Origin: Antedon mediterranea
Taxonomy: Eukaryota > Echinodermata > Crinoidea > Comatulida > Antedonidae
Assembly: GCF_964355755.1 (NCBI RefSeq)
Contig: NC_092676.1
Span: 25,216,288-25,280,287, forward strand
DNA: 64,000 bases
Direction: 5' to 3'
Of this stretch, positions 47,591-59,595 are shown piece by piece. Position numbers and translations under genes: made by a program. Numbering within the stretch: position 1 is the stretch's first letter; every line of letters starts with the position of its first letter. The notes below the pieces were generated by a model, which saw nothing but the letters and a program-made list of their open reading frames with translations, did no database searches and was not told the origin of the DNA.

Positions 47591-48490
47591 ATAAACTAGA
47601 CTATTCAATCATGTTATAAAATGTTATTTATCTATTTTGTTATTCAGTTGAGCACCTTATGTATATCTTCTATTTTAATACTAGGCCTACTACTTAAAAC
47701 TACTTAAAAGTAGTTTTGATCGACATTCGCTTTTGCATATAGGTGCGTCAGTTCTACAACAATTTTTATAATAATAATGTATCAAAAAAAGAAGAAAAAA
47801 TAATGTATCAATATTTTTATTATGCAGCCTGCAAGTTACTTTTGATATATTTCACTTTGCTTCTTAGCATTCTTAAGTATCCTGCCACAAGTTTCGTTAG
47901 GGACAATTTTGTTAAGATTTTTAGGTGTGTAAACAAACAATTCGCAAAACAATATTGCAAAACAACAAGTTATATTTTATTAATATTCAGTATATATTTA
48001 ATATATTTAGAATTTCTTCTACAATGATTAATGTAAATCGCACCCACGTTTATACACAATACCATTGTTTATTATCCAGTTAAAATTGTTTTCACATTCT
48101 ATTATTATAATAACAACAACATGGTTTTATAGCCTTTTTATATGTAAATATTATTGAAAATAATGGAAAATCATTAATCTTTAATTATTATACAAGCACA
48201 CGATCAAAATAAAATGATATTGAAAAACACATATATGAATATTTAGACTTTTCCCGGGCATTCAAGAAAGGCGCTTTAGCTACCGTACCAACCCTTGAAT
48301 GCACTATTTTCTTGGAATAATACCGTAATCCATCAATTTAAAATTTAAATTTTATCTCTATTTTAGATGAAAGACATTTACGCACACGGCCAAGTATGGT
48401 ATGAATATTGATGTAGGCTTAGATGTATAACTTTAAAGACTCTCCATCACGTTTTTTCCTTCATTATGGTTAAACTCTCTCAGCATCATC

Positions 48491-51400
48491 ATGATGTGTT
48501 TCTTGTTTCTTTGCTGTGGTGTCCTATCCAACTTATTTTATGCCCACTCTGGTAAGTTTATTTTATCACTATTTTTATTTCAGTATTTGTATCAGAATAA
48601 TTACTCTGAAGGTCATAATTTCGTTTACACACATGCATTAACGGCATTACGTGTTGATAACATAATTCTTCAAATGTGAACAAGATTGCGGAGGGGTTCT
48701 CGCTTCTTTAATACGAACATTTAAAGAAAAATTATTTACATGAAATATATTATAGGCCTGTTCAGTTTTTTTTAGTCGCGTGCGTGCAACGCGACTCTAC
48801 AGCTCACTATGTCGGTCGAATGGTCGGTCGGGTGGTCGGTAAACACTAACTTGAGCACGCGACTGCAGAATGTATAGCCTTGTTACGTTTCTATTTATGT
48901 TGGCTTTAAGATCACGCAAAAACCTTCTTGGTTGAATCACTTATTTGTACGAAAATGAATTATTTTAGCAAAAATTCAATTGGTTTCAGCTTTATTGTCA
49001 TACCAGAAGTTGGTTACTGCTAGGTCTGGTGTTAATCCTGGTAGACTTACAAACGGAAACGACAGTATGGCGGATTGTTTTGTAACAGGTTCGACGTTTG
49101 ATTTGTATGATTTACTATAAATAGAATATGAAAAGATTCACATACTGACAATCCGTACAATTAAAAGTATTATCGAAAAAATTCATTTAGTTTCAAATTA
49201 TATACGTTAGTAGGCTTTTTTTTTCCTTTTGTTAAACCACATATAAAAAAGTGATGACAAACAAGCAACACGTCATTCGCGTGTCTACTGGTGCTGCCGA
49301 AACGTTGCAAAATTGTCATGGTTTACCAAGAAGAAAAAACTACTAACATAAATTTTAAAGTTTTGTTAAATAGGCCTAATTAAATCACCATTGTGTGACC
49401 TAAAAAATGTACAAATTTCGAACATGGTTTTTTTTATATTATGAAGCAAAAAGTTATTTGAACTAATTTTAAAAACTGTATTTCAATGTTGATAAGAACT
49501 AATCTAATTTAGATACGCAACTCAATTGGACGTCAGCGCAATAAGTGATTTGGCCAATCACAAGCGATGGTTATTTGACCTGTCGCTTGTCATTGGTTGC
49601 TCTCTGATTATAGTGTGAACCAAGCTTTAGACTAGACTGGCAGGTTTTTTTATACGATCTTTTGTTTTTATACTCTTTTATTTTAGATGATACTGAAGAC
49701 AAATTGGTTGAAATAGATTTGGGAAAAGACTACCTTGTAACGAGAGTGACTATTATTAATAAAGTCGGAGAAAGTATGACATTTATCTTATATTAAGTAA
49801 TATTATAACTATTTACATGGATATAAGTGTAAAACAATTCCCCTCATGAAAATATAATTTAATCTTTCACGGAATGAAATTATTTGTACCATTGCACTCA
49901 TAAACATTCATTATTTTGTATAACATATGCGTTTGGGCTTTTTTAGACTATTACGGAAGGAATTTGGAAGGCTGTAGAGTAACCATTGCTTCTCAAGATT
50001 CAAAAGAGGTTGAACAGAACTGTACAGAACATCCAATTTCAAACACTCAAATATCAGCGAGCGTGGTGATAGATCTAAAATGTACTAAGAAAGTATTTGG
50101 TCGGTACGTTATATTAAGAAACGATAGAAAGAGACGCAGCCTTTGTCAGATCCGTGTCTACAGTGAATATGAACCAAAGAGAGGTAAACTTGTTATTTTG
50201 GGGTTTTTTCAAAGGGTAAAAATGAGTCGAGTCTGGTCGAGTCTACGTCCATTCCTAGGCTAAGTTCACACACACACACACACACGACATTGGTATTATA
50301 TTTTAGCATAATCGCACCGCTAATTTTCACCGAATTTCGTGCAAAGGCCCCAACGGGACTATACTCGGTCATAGATTGTATATACCGTAGTAGGTCTATA
50401 TAAAAGAAGCGTCATTTTGACTATTGTTGCCTTGCAGATCCGGTTGCAGTTAAAGATTTGGGTGGTACGATTTTCAAACTGGATTTGGACTGTTTGAAAC
50501 ATTGGTTTTCTGATAATGCAATAAGCACGTATTTGTCATCAACCATAAACCATTGTGACTTTGAATTAAAAAATATGACCCCTGTTTTTCAAGACATCTC
50601 GTTTAAACCTGAGGGAGTTGTTAACTTAAGAGCGTTTACGCTTGCTATGTACGTATATCCACATACGTCATCTAGTGATTGGTTTTTAAGCACAGTACAG
50701 CACGACACGTTACCTCGTATTGCGTTTAACTTGACGGAGACAATAGGCCATTCTTGTAATTCAAGAGTTCAGTTTATGCATGGAACCAACGTATTAGTTA
50801 AAGGTCATATTCTTTCTCCATTCAAATGGACATTTGTTGCCGTTACATTTGATGGTAGTAGCAGGGAAATCACGCTATGGAGTGATGGTGAAATCGTCAG
50901 TGTAAATTCCACGACATTTAACAGCCTACGCCTATACTTAAAGGAATTGCGAATTGGAAATCGAGGTGGAAATTTTGTTGGCAAACTAGCAATGTTACAA
51001 GTATATGAAAGAGCACTGAACGAATCAGAAATGAAGGCAGCAAGAGATATGCCGTTTCAAAGTAAGGATTGTTAATGTTATTAGTTCTAGTATATCTTAC
51101 CATTACTAAACCTGCATTATACAATATAATGGCATAACCATTGGCATACATTTTGGCGATACATTATGAAGTAACAGATTGCGGACCTTTAGACAATTTA
51201 TCTCACAAGAAATCGTATCAATACATTGTTTGTTTGTTTGTTTTATTAAATTTTCCATCACATCAAATAATACAGCTGTGCATTCTAATAAAACATAGAT
51301 TAATTATAAATTAGATTAACAGAAACATGTGTGGATGGTGAGTGTGGATGGAGGTCAAATAAGTTAAAGAACTTTAAGGCTGACCCCCATTTCAAACATT

Positions 51401-52055
51401 ATACATACATTACAAAAGGTAATAAAGATGTAGAAAAAACCATGAGTTAAAAAAATAATAAATAAATAAATAAATAAACAGAGTAGTACTGTATTCGGAT
51501 AGGCCTATGGGATATATTAGTGTTGTATATCTGGTGTGTTCTAAATCGTAGGTATTATATTGTATTTGATGTATAATACATCTACAGTACTGACTTTTCA
51601 TAGGGCGAGTTTTTTTGTTTTTTTAAATTTATTTATTTATTTTTTTTATTTTTTTTTTCAAAAATTCACCGTCGCGTCGCGTCGCACCGTACGCGATTAA
51701 ATTATATGAGAACACTACAATTACTATATAGGCTACAAATATATTTAAATGTCTTCAATGTACTGTATGTTTTGTATTAGAATGGAAGTACGATTCAAAC
51801 GCAGCATTCATGAAGCTGAAACCGCCGACCGGTTTTACAGGAACTGAAATATACAACAGCGACAAATCGTCAAAGGTGTTCTGCGCTTGGAAGTGTTTGG
51901 AACAAACCTGTTGCAACGCACTTACTGTTCATCGTAAAAACAATCGGTGTGTTCTCTTCTCGAAGTATAATGTGGCAAATATGAGTGTATCATCAGATGT
52001 TGATTATTATCTGAAGAAATCTCATCAGTTTTATGACATTGTAAATTATTGTTAG
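48491..52055 (+). CDS. Lectin copy C: secreted F-type-lectin-like / laminin-G-like / PAN-like protein
   Basis: Intact paralogue of copy B, 460 residues. Exons: 48491-48551 (signal peptide MMCFLFLCCGVLSNLFYAHS), 48990-49088, 49687-49773, 49947-50183 (F-type-lectin-like), 50438-51061 (laminin-G-like) and 51781-52055 (PAN/apple-like, ending IVNYC). All junctions are phase 1 and exons 2-5 have the same lengths as in B. The laminin-G-like exon has changed most between B and C, mainly in loops around FLSTVQHDT and NSRVQFMHG; the PAN-like exon is almost unchanged. Lectin exon 4 is closer to copy A than to B. The classical fucose-binding His is Val here (CFVTG). Probable role: soluble or matrix recognition protein; the ligand is unknown. 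Confidence 0.88.
48772..48868. mobile_element. Short TAGTCGCGTG-end element in copy C intron 1
   Basis: Same sequence and position as in copy A (32425-32525), ending GAGCACGCGACTGCAG. It is absent from copy B. Confidence 0.75.
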
Positions 52056-53777
52056 TACAGTAGAACCACCCTCCTCTATAAATGGTCTTTTACACATTTT
52101 CTGACACGGTTCCGGTCCGGCGAATCGAACGTTTTCACGCGGCTACGCGCATATCGATTGTGAAACGAAACCTTGACGTTCGTTTCGCCGGACCGTGTGT
52201 GCAAGGTGTGAAATAAGGTAGTTTAGTCCCGAATGTGTTCCCTTAATCTGTTTTCTACTTTATACTGTATGTATCGTCAAGTATATTACTTTGTTTTAGA
52301 TTTATATATATCACACAGTAATATTGATAAACACGTTAAATGTATTCATTTAATATATAAGATTATTTAAAGCAGTAGGCCTACATGTTGTCGTGGGGCA
52401 TTTCTAAAAATAGCCTACAAACAATGTTGTAGTTAATATAATAATATAGACTTGTCAGTGCGGTGTTTGAATTCGGCACTATTAAAATTGCAGTGCTTAG
52501 GCCTACTTATCTTAGTTTTCTTGGGCTTGATATCCAGGAGACAAGCAAGCAAGTTACGTATTAACATGAATTTAATGTTTCGAGCATCTATGTTTAGCCG
52601 ATTTTTTCACTATTCGGAGTTAAATAAGTCATATTCATACGTGTGTGGTATGACGTCACATCGGAAATCAGTTTTAACTCTGAAATAGGATTACCTTAAA
52701 TCCCTTCTATACACGTTTAACTCTAGTGCGTGTGTGAACTATTTACTTGTAAGTATATAATATTTGTTATTATTACCACTTTGGTTCTTATATTTGATAT
52801 TTCATGTCCATGTATGTTGTTAATAGTACTGAGTTATCTTATTTATACTTGTAGCATTGTAATGTATGTAGGTGTTTTGTAACAGTAGGCCTAGGTTAAA
52901 TGTTGTACTTTTATAATTTTTCTTTTCTTTGTAACTAGTTTGAGTGAACGTTCCTTTATAAGTGTGCCGCTGATTTAAAAGCGTACGTTCAATAAATTAT
53001 TATTACTGTATTACGCATGGGCAACAGCGGCGATTGTTTAATCCCTGTAAATATGTTTGGTAATTAATTAATAATAAGTAAACGTATTAAACCACGATAT
53101 CATATAATATGAAAACTGATTTTGCACAGCTGCTTTTTAAAATGTAAAATCGTAACAGGCATATTAATATTAGGCATTAAACACGCTTTAATTTAATGAC
53201 AAAGTTATTTACAAAATGTCCCATATGTCAAATGCTGAACGGTGTTTTGTTGTTAATGGCGTAATCACTGAATAAACTTGGATATGTAATAGTGTGTTGT
53301 TATGTCCATACTTTATAAATTATGTTTATGTGGTTGGTCGAAAGTTTATTTCATAATATTCATAAATAAATTATGCTTCTTTCGTTGTTTTGTCACAAGT
53401 TTTCTCTCAAAAATGAAATGGTAGAGTGGTGGTGGAGAGCGGAAAGAAGACATTAACATTTTCTGGTGAAAATCCATTAATGTCATTAAACAGATTAAGG
53501 AATAAATCGTAGCCTATACATTATCAAATCACTTTTAACTGTATGTATATTTAACTGAAATAAGGGACTTTTTCTTTATATGACGTAATCATGCTAGTAT
53601 TGTATTGCGGATTTCTGGTTAGACCTGAAAAAACGGATTTGAATGGATACTTACTATAACCTGCCATTTTTTACGGCTCAAAACTAGTAAGTTTGAATAA
53701 TATTAAGAAAAAAGAAAATAAAGTATCGTTGAAAATATCTCACTAACTTTAATAGTGTTTATTCGCCATGCAAACCT
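52056..53777. other. 3' flank of copy C and T6 3' side
   Basis: To about 53050 it matches the 3' flanks of copies A and B. A candidate polyadenylation signal AATAAA lies at 52991-52996. No other gene is seen before the T6 stop. Confidence 0.5.
52991..52996 (+). promoter_or_regulatory. Candidate polyadenylation signal AATAAA, lectin copy C
   Basis: Conserved with copy A (36312-36317) in the block after GTGCCGCTGAT; copy B has TATAAA at the same place. Use is not proven. Confidence 0.35.
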
Positions 53778-55349
53778 TTAAACAATACAATAATAAACAA
53801 TACTAGCAATAATAATAGATAAGATGAATAACAAGACACGTTGATCTCTTTTCAATATTCTTTCACGTTCCATGCTTTCCCGGTTTTCCAGTTCTAAACT
53901 TTTTCGCTCCTTCTGGTACAATACCACTCGGGTACGTCGCTCCTCATGGAATTCTCTCGTTATCATTTTATATCGTCTATTAGCACGTTCTATAATTTTA
54001 TTTTTCTCTGTTTGTAAGCTTTCATTCTCATAAACCAATGATTTAATTCTATTTTGAAATTTATCTTGCAACTCTTGCTTGTCAGATTGTACCTTTTCAA
54101 TCCCTTTTTGATAATTCGACGTAATCTGTGCTTCTCTCTGTTGTGAACGTTTTGCAATTTTGCCTTTTTCTAGTTCTATACTTTTAGTCCTATCAACTAA
54201 TGATTCAGTTTCAATTTCGAATTTATGTTGCAACTCTTGCTTTTCATATTGTAACTTTTCAATCCCTTTTAGATAAATCAACGTAATCTGTGCTTCTCTC
54301 TCCTGTGAACTTTCTGCAATTTTGCTTTTTTCTAGTTCTATACTCTTGTTCCTATCAACTAATAATTCAATTTCAATTTCCAATCTATCTTGCAACTCTT
54401 GCTGGTCAGATTGTACCTTTTCAATCCCTTTTTGATAAATCGACGTAATCTGTGCTTCTCTCTCCTGTGAACGTTCTGCAATTTCATCTTTTTCTAATTC
54501 TATACTCTCAATCCTATCAACTAATGATTCAATTTTAATTTCGAATCTATGTTGTAAGTCCTGTTTTTCCTTAAGCGCTTTTTTACTTGATTCTCTATCT
54601 CTCTCTGCACGTTCCGCAATTCCATCTCTTTCTAATTCTATACTCTTAATCTCATCAATCAATGAACTAGTTTCTGTTAGATGTTTTTTAATAACGTTCT
54701 TATGCTTTTTTTGTTCCGTCTTTTCACGTTTTACTATTTTCTTTTTTTCCTTTTTTAAACTGTCAATCTCACTGACCAACGATTCCGATTTCTTTTGACA
54801 CTGAGATTGTGCCAACTCCAAATTAGTATAAGCTTTTTCCATTTCTGCTATTTTCTTTCCATATCTATATTTTTGGTCACGGTATTTCTGGAACGCTTCA
54901 GTGAAAGTCACGTGATGTAGGGTATGCATGTGATGTAATTTCTGATCACAACAGATAATACAAATAAGTTCCATGCATGTTTCACACCATAGGTTTAAAT
55001 CTTTCTGATGATTAGATTTCTCGCAGATAGGGAGCCTAACCTTAGTTAAACCCAAATCCTCAGCAATTTTCAAGCATCCCTTTGCATCTTCGATCACAAA
55101 TGACGAGGGAAGTGTCCCTAGGCCTGTTCTAGGAATTGTGGTGGACTTTCTACACAAAGCACATACAATATTAGTAGAAACACGGTTCCGTTGGTTTGTT
55201 GCCTCACATTGCTTACGTATGCATTTTAGACAAAAAGAATGTCCACACTGGAGAAATTTAGGTTGTTCCATTTCTTCAAAGCACATAGAACATTCAGTAA
55301 GGTTTTCCACAAATGTCCTTACAGGGTCGTTGTCTTTTTGCCTTGCCAT
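53778..55349 (-). CDS. T6: long tail-anchored RING/B-box/coiled-coil protein
   Basis: Single exon, 523 residues from the ATG at 55349; the frame is open further upstream, but MARQKDNDPVRTF aligns with the starts of T4, T5 and T7. RING: CSMC, LQCGHSFCLKC, CALC. B-box: WCETCMELICIICC and HHMH. From about residue 150 to 500 it is a highly charged coiled coil that includes three near-identical units of 54 residues (core SIELEK-IAERSQEREAQIT) and a fourth degenerate one. The C-terminus is a tail anchor (VLLFILSIIIASIVYYCIV). Compared with T4 and T5 (about 300 residues) the extra length is almost all coiled coil. Likely a membrane-bound E3 with a long spacer or oligomerisation rod. Confidence 0.86.
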   Translation of the reverse strand: MARQKDNDPVRTFVENLTECSMCFEEMEQPKFLQCGHSFCLKCIRKQCEATNQRNRVSTNIVCALCRKSTTIPRTGLGTLPSSFVIEDAKGCLKIAEDLGLTKVRLPICEKSNHQKDLNLWCETCMELICIICCDQKLHHMHTLHHVTFTEAFQKYRDQKYRYGKKIAEMEKAYTNLELAQSQCQKKSESLVSEIDSLKKEKKKIVKREKTEQKKHKNVIKKHLTETSSLIDEIKSIELERDGIAERAERDRESSKKALKEKQDLQHRFEIKIESLVDRIESIELEKDEIAERSQEREAQITSIYQKGIEKVQSDQQELQDRLEIEIELLVDRNKSIELEKSKIAESSQEREAQITLIYLKGIEKLQYEKQELQHKFEIETESLVDRTKSIELEKGKIAKRSQQREAQITSNYQKGIEKVQSDKQELQDKFQNRIKSLVYENESLQTEKNKIIERANRRYKMITREFHEERRTRVVLYQKERKSLELENRESMERERILKRDQRVLLFILSIIIASIVYYCIV

Positions 55350-57232
55350 TTTTCTGTTTCTGTAATCGACGTTATAATTTACCCGATGTACACCATCCAA
55401 GTTCACTTAAGGATAAACAAATAACCATGTACTGTTGTAATCTAAAGTATGGTCTACGTGCATGGTTTATCTGCATACAAATGCAGTGATGCATTATTCC
55501 CTCAACATGGCATTATGACATTATTATTACGTCAGTATTTCATTCTGTTCTGCTATTTTTCTGTTTCTGTAATCGACGTTATAATAATGCACAACTTACC
55601 TGATGTACACCACCCAAGTTCAGAGTAATAAACAAATAACAACCATACAATTAATTGCAATCCATATGTTTGCGATAGTGGTTTATTTGCATACAAATAA
55701 GTCAATAAAAATGAGTGAACTACGCCCTCAGCACCAAATTATGAAACTATTTAGTATTACAGTATGTCGCTCATTTTAAAACAAAACAAAATAAATACAC
55801 TTTATTATTTTCTACCTTCTCTTTTTCCTTCTATTGTACAATTTTAATTGTAGATCTTTTTCAAGTTCGAGCTTTGTAACATTCGTGAAGACGAATTTTC
55901 CTTAACTTGGTTAAAGCAGCGAGCATGTATCACTTTTAGTTAAAACACTTTGTTAATCAAATTTATGTACATTACCGTACCTTATAACAAAACCTTTATA
56001 AATAAAATTTGTATGACCCACCGTATATTTTTATAACTACATGATACAAAAGATTCGGACATTATTATTGTAACGTTTATATGATTTCATCTAAATAATT
56101 GAATGATTTCTGTCAATGATGTCCAAAGTTCAATATTTCGTAATGTTTAATTAATATATAATCATTTAATTATCTATTCATGCAACTGCGTAATTATTTG
56201 TAATACGCTTACTAATCGTGTTCTAAGTTATCGTTAGCTCAAATATTGATATGGTAATATTGAAATAATTATATCAAAATATTTATAAAAAACATTTTCT
56301 TTATAGTTGACCTCAAAAGCTTTGGGAATTGCCAGTCATGGAAATGCTGTGGCTGTGTCTATCTTTTACTAATTTGAATCTGGCCCAAATTATTGTACAG
56401 AAATAATTTTTCCTCTGGTTAGCCTCAATGAAGCCCCTAGAAAAATATCGTTGTGGATAAACAGCTTAAGGTGGAGGAGTTTTTTTGTTTTAGATATAAA
56501 TGTAGTATACAATAGTGAGTATACCAACAAAGAGCAATTTAAACTGGAAATCGACGGTATAGGCCTACCACACGAATTGATTACAATATTTTATTAATTA
56601 TATTAACAATGAGCTTAACTTCGGCACAGCCTTAAAACAAAATATATTACACTTGTTCATTTCAGATTCACATTTTAACACTTTAATGACACGAGGTCCA
56701 TGATTTTAAATTTAAACATATTTTGTATTCAATTGTTTTATAGGCGTCAGATACATACATGATTATTCAGTGCTACGAATTTGGATCGTAGGGAATTATG
56801 CATTAAGCATATAGGCCATATCAACATTGATAGTGCATTACTTAATAACTATTTTAAAACAGTTTAAAAAGAAAACAATTTACATGTATTATGCAAATTA
56901 TACAATCTACTTTTTCCTCTTTTGTGGGGGCAACCAACTTTTATTGCAATGATAAGCAATATGATAAAGGTTATATCTGTCTATCTATCTATCTATCTAT
57001 CAATGAATATTTAAGTATATTACATAGTCTGAGGTTAAAAGATTATAGAAAATATGTTGATATTGTGTTGAAATGATAAAACAAATATGTATACAGAGAA
57101 AATTTATATTACAGAGCTAAAACGATATAAAGATTAATATTCAGTATTATCAGTACCATTACGTTGATCAGCTAAATATATTTGTGCCGATGGGAGGAGC
57201 CTGCTTTTGAAACGGCATGGTTGTTCAACTTC
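55350..57232. other. T6 5' flank and spacer to T7
   Basis: The T6 5' region is partly duplicated (55350-55490 and 55555-55720), sharing TTTCTGTTTCTGTAATCGAC, GATGTACACCA and GCATACAAAT. The outer copy has a good minus-strand donor (ATCAG/GTAAGTTG, near 55598), so it may be an untranslated first exon. The rest is AT-rich, with a short TATC run at 56976-57000. No other gene is recognised. Confidence 0.45.
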
Positions 57233-58048
57233 CTAAACTTGCCGATTACGGGCCTGTCGTCCATGCCAAGCCAGGTTTAAGATTTGCAGGAAAACAGTTA
57301 CTAATTTCATTAACAATTCAGTGTGTATGGTCTTAGAAAAGTTGAATAACGAATCAATAGAAAAACTAGTAAGAGTAATAATACAAATTATAACCGCCCA
57401 TTTAAAAACAAAGAAAAACTTGTATATTAAAATGACTAAAATAAAAGATTTAATTATTACCATGGCCATCATTTTAATTTCATTATTTAGACCTGTGTTT
57501 ATCATTCTTTTTAAGTTTAGCCACCATAATTGTTTTGGTAAAATAGTTTTGCTATTTTCTATTTTTAATCTTTCATTCTCGGCCTCCAAATTCTCTATTT
57601 TCATTTGATCTTGTACAAGTTGCGATTGTACATGTTCAAGCTGTATTTGATATGATATCAGAATACTGTTATGTTCTTCCCTTAATTCATTGTTCTCTTT
57701 TTTTAATAATTCGTTTCTGCATTTTTTAACTTCAGCAAGATTTTCGGCAGATTTCAAATGTTCCTTTGCATTTTCAATCACAAAAGAGACAGGGAGTGCA
57801 CCTAGGCCAGCAGGAATTGATGTTGGTGTTCTGCACATAGCACACAGAATAGTATTAGAAACAACTTGGTTCCATTCGTTCTGTTCATTTGCTGCTTCAT
57901 ATTGCTGATGTAGACATGACAGGCAAAACGAATGTCCACACTGAAGAAATTTAGGCTGTTCCATTTCTCCAAAGCACATTCGACATTCCGTAAGATTTTT
58001 AACAAAAGTTCTTACAGGGTCGTTATCTGGTAGTGATAGGCTTGCCAT
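57233..58048 (-). CDS. T7: RING/coiled-coil membrane protein lacking a B-box
   Basis: Single exon, 271 residues. The N-terminus (DNDPVRTFVKNLTECRMCF) and RING (LQCGHSFCLSC, CAMC) are those of the T4/T5/T6 group. The B-box is missing: after FVIENAKEHLKSAENLAE the frame goes straight into a coiled coil (about residues 105-170). The C-terminal part is hydrophobic, with probable membrane helices around VIIKSFILVILIYKFFFVF, WAVIICIITLTSF and LLMKLVTVFLQILNLAW. The tail (WHGRQARNRQV) is basic. It is open throughout, so it may be functional in a reduced form, but a decaying copy cannot be ruled out. Confidence 0.75.
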   Translation of the reverse strand: MASLSLPDNDPVRTFVKNLTECRMCFGEMEQPKFLQCGHSFCLSCLHQQYEAANEQNEWNQVVSNTILCAMCRTPTSIPAGLGALPVSFVIENAKEHLKSAENLAEVKKCRNELLKKENNELREEHNSILISYQIQLEHVQSQLVQDQMKIENLEAENERLKIENSKTILPKQLWWLNLKRMINTGLNNEIKMMAMVIIKSFILVILIYKFFFVFKWAVIICIITLTSFSIDSLFNFSKTIHTELLMKLVTVFLQILNLAWHGRQARNRQV

Positions 58049-59595
58049 TTTATGCTTTTACTCTTCTATCCAATCGACGTGTGAACGTTAACAACAAAAC
58101 AGGACCGATGTACTGTAGGTAAGCCTATGGGCTATATTTTTTTGTGTACCGGTGATCAATGGCCCTGCGGAACGATCAATGAGAGATGATTACCTACGTG
58201 AAATAGCTTATTGCGTATAATTACTAATAGTTAGGCCTAAACTACTAAAAATTACAATCATGCAATTTTGCTTGTAAATATACTCGTAATAATATCATGG
58301 AGAAAGATCTATGGTAATATATTGTAAGTAGCCTATAGGCAAAAATAAAAATGTTCTTACCTGCGGAACGATCAATTAGAGATGTTTAATCTCGTAGCGT
58401 ATTAGTTAGGCCTAACTAGGCCTACTAAACATTAAAATCATGCAATTTGTAAATAGTCGTAAATACTGTATAAAGTATAGGCTAAAATAAAAAGGTTCTT
58501 ACCTGTGGAACGATACATGAAAGATGAACTCTCACAGACAAAACATTTGGTCAACTTGTGTTAAATTGTTTTTATTTATTTACCTACACTTAACCCTTAG
58601 AATGGTGGCACTGTTTCTGCTTAATCAAGTATTAATTCCGGCCCAATATTGAATTATTTATGTAAATAAAATTCCTGTTCTGTTGCATTCCGAAAAAAAC
58701 CGAACGACGACCTGACACTTTCGATGTGAAATGCCCGTGATATAACATTCAATTCATAACATTTAAAAAAACTAATTTCTTTGGAATACATATATAATAA
58801 TAACCATTTGAATGCAGTAAACTATATTATACGAAAAATTACAGATGCTCATACTTTTCTGATATCTTGGGCTGCTTTGTAACACTTGTACAAAGTTTCC
58901 AAACAAATTACCATTGAGGTTACTTACTTGCTAACTATAGAGGGCGCTTAGCTTACTACCAGTTTGCAAATGTGGAAAACAAAACAAACAAAAAATGTAT
59001 AGTTGGAAGAGCAGTGCAAGCAAGACGAAAGTTTGACAAATGTCGAGTAGTTAATTGGTGTTTTCACGTAATTTTATGTAAGTACGGAACAATGGTTCTT
59101 AGACAAGTAATTAAACGTTGTGTTGTTGTAAAGTAACGGTCAGAAAATAGCTAGATAGTTTCTGCATTTGATGCGATAAGTGCCTGCCTACAGGTAAAGA
59201 TTTTGGTTGGCGGAAGGCAGGTGATAGTAAGACTGACAGTGACACCCCTCTCTGGCTCAAAAAATGTCTCTGTAGTCTGTCGTATGTGATTTAAATGACC
59301 TGGTTTTTAGGTACTCATACCTTTTCTTGTCTGGCTTCAGCATTGCCAGAAATCCAATAGGCCTACTATGGAATTGATTTAATAACACATTTTCCCAGAG
59401 CTGTCATTAATAATTTAATTTAAATCCCCAGAATAGAGGTTTTTCATTGGTTAGTAAGGCGAGTGTTATGTTAGATAAAAAAGAATGTCCAATATTATAT
59501 ATATATATATTATATATCAATATTAAAGGATTGTATTTATCTTTTAAAATTAATTTTCCTTCTAGGCCTACTATAGGTTATGTGATTCTGTAAAG
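58049..59595. other. Divergent interval between T7 and the right-hand RING gene
   Basis: Promoters of two divergent genes must lie here. A block with TTCTTACCTGCGGAACGATC occurs at about 58360-58390 and, diverged, at 58497-58525, with a third copy at 58152-58190 that lacks the donor. An AT run sits near 59500. No coding frame is recognised. Confidence 0.5.

Noticed and set aside
48465-48551. Upstream ATG in the signal-peptide exon of lectin copy C
   Set aside because: Its frame runs into a stop at the donor site; the frame from 48491 gives a proper signal peptide and joins exon 2 in phase 1.
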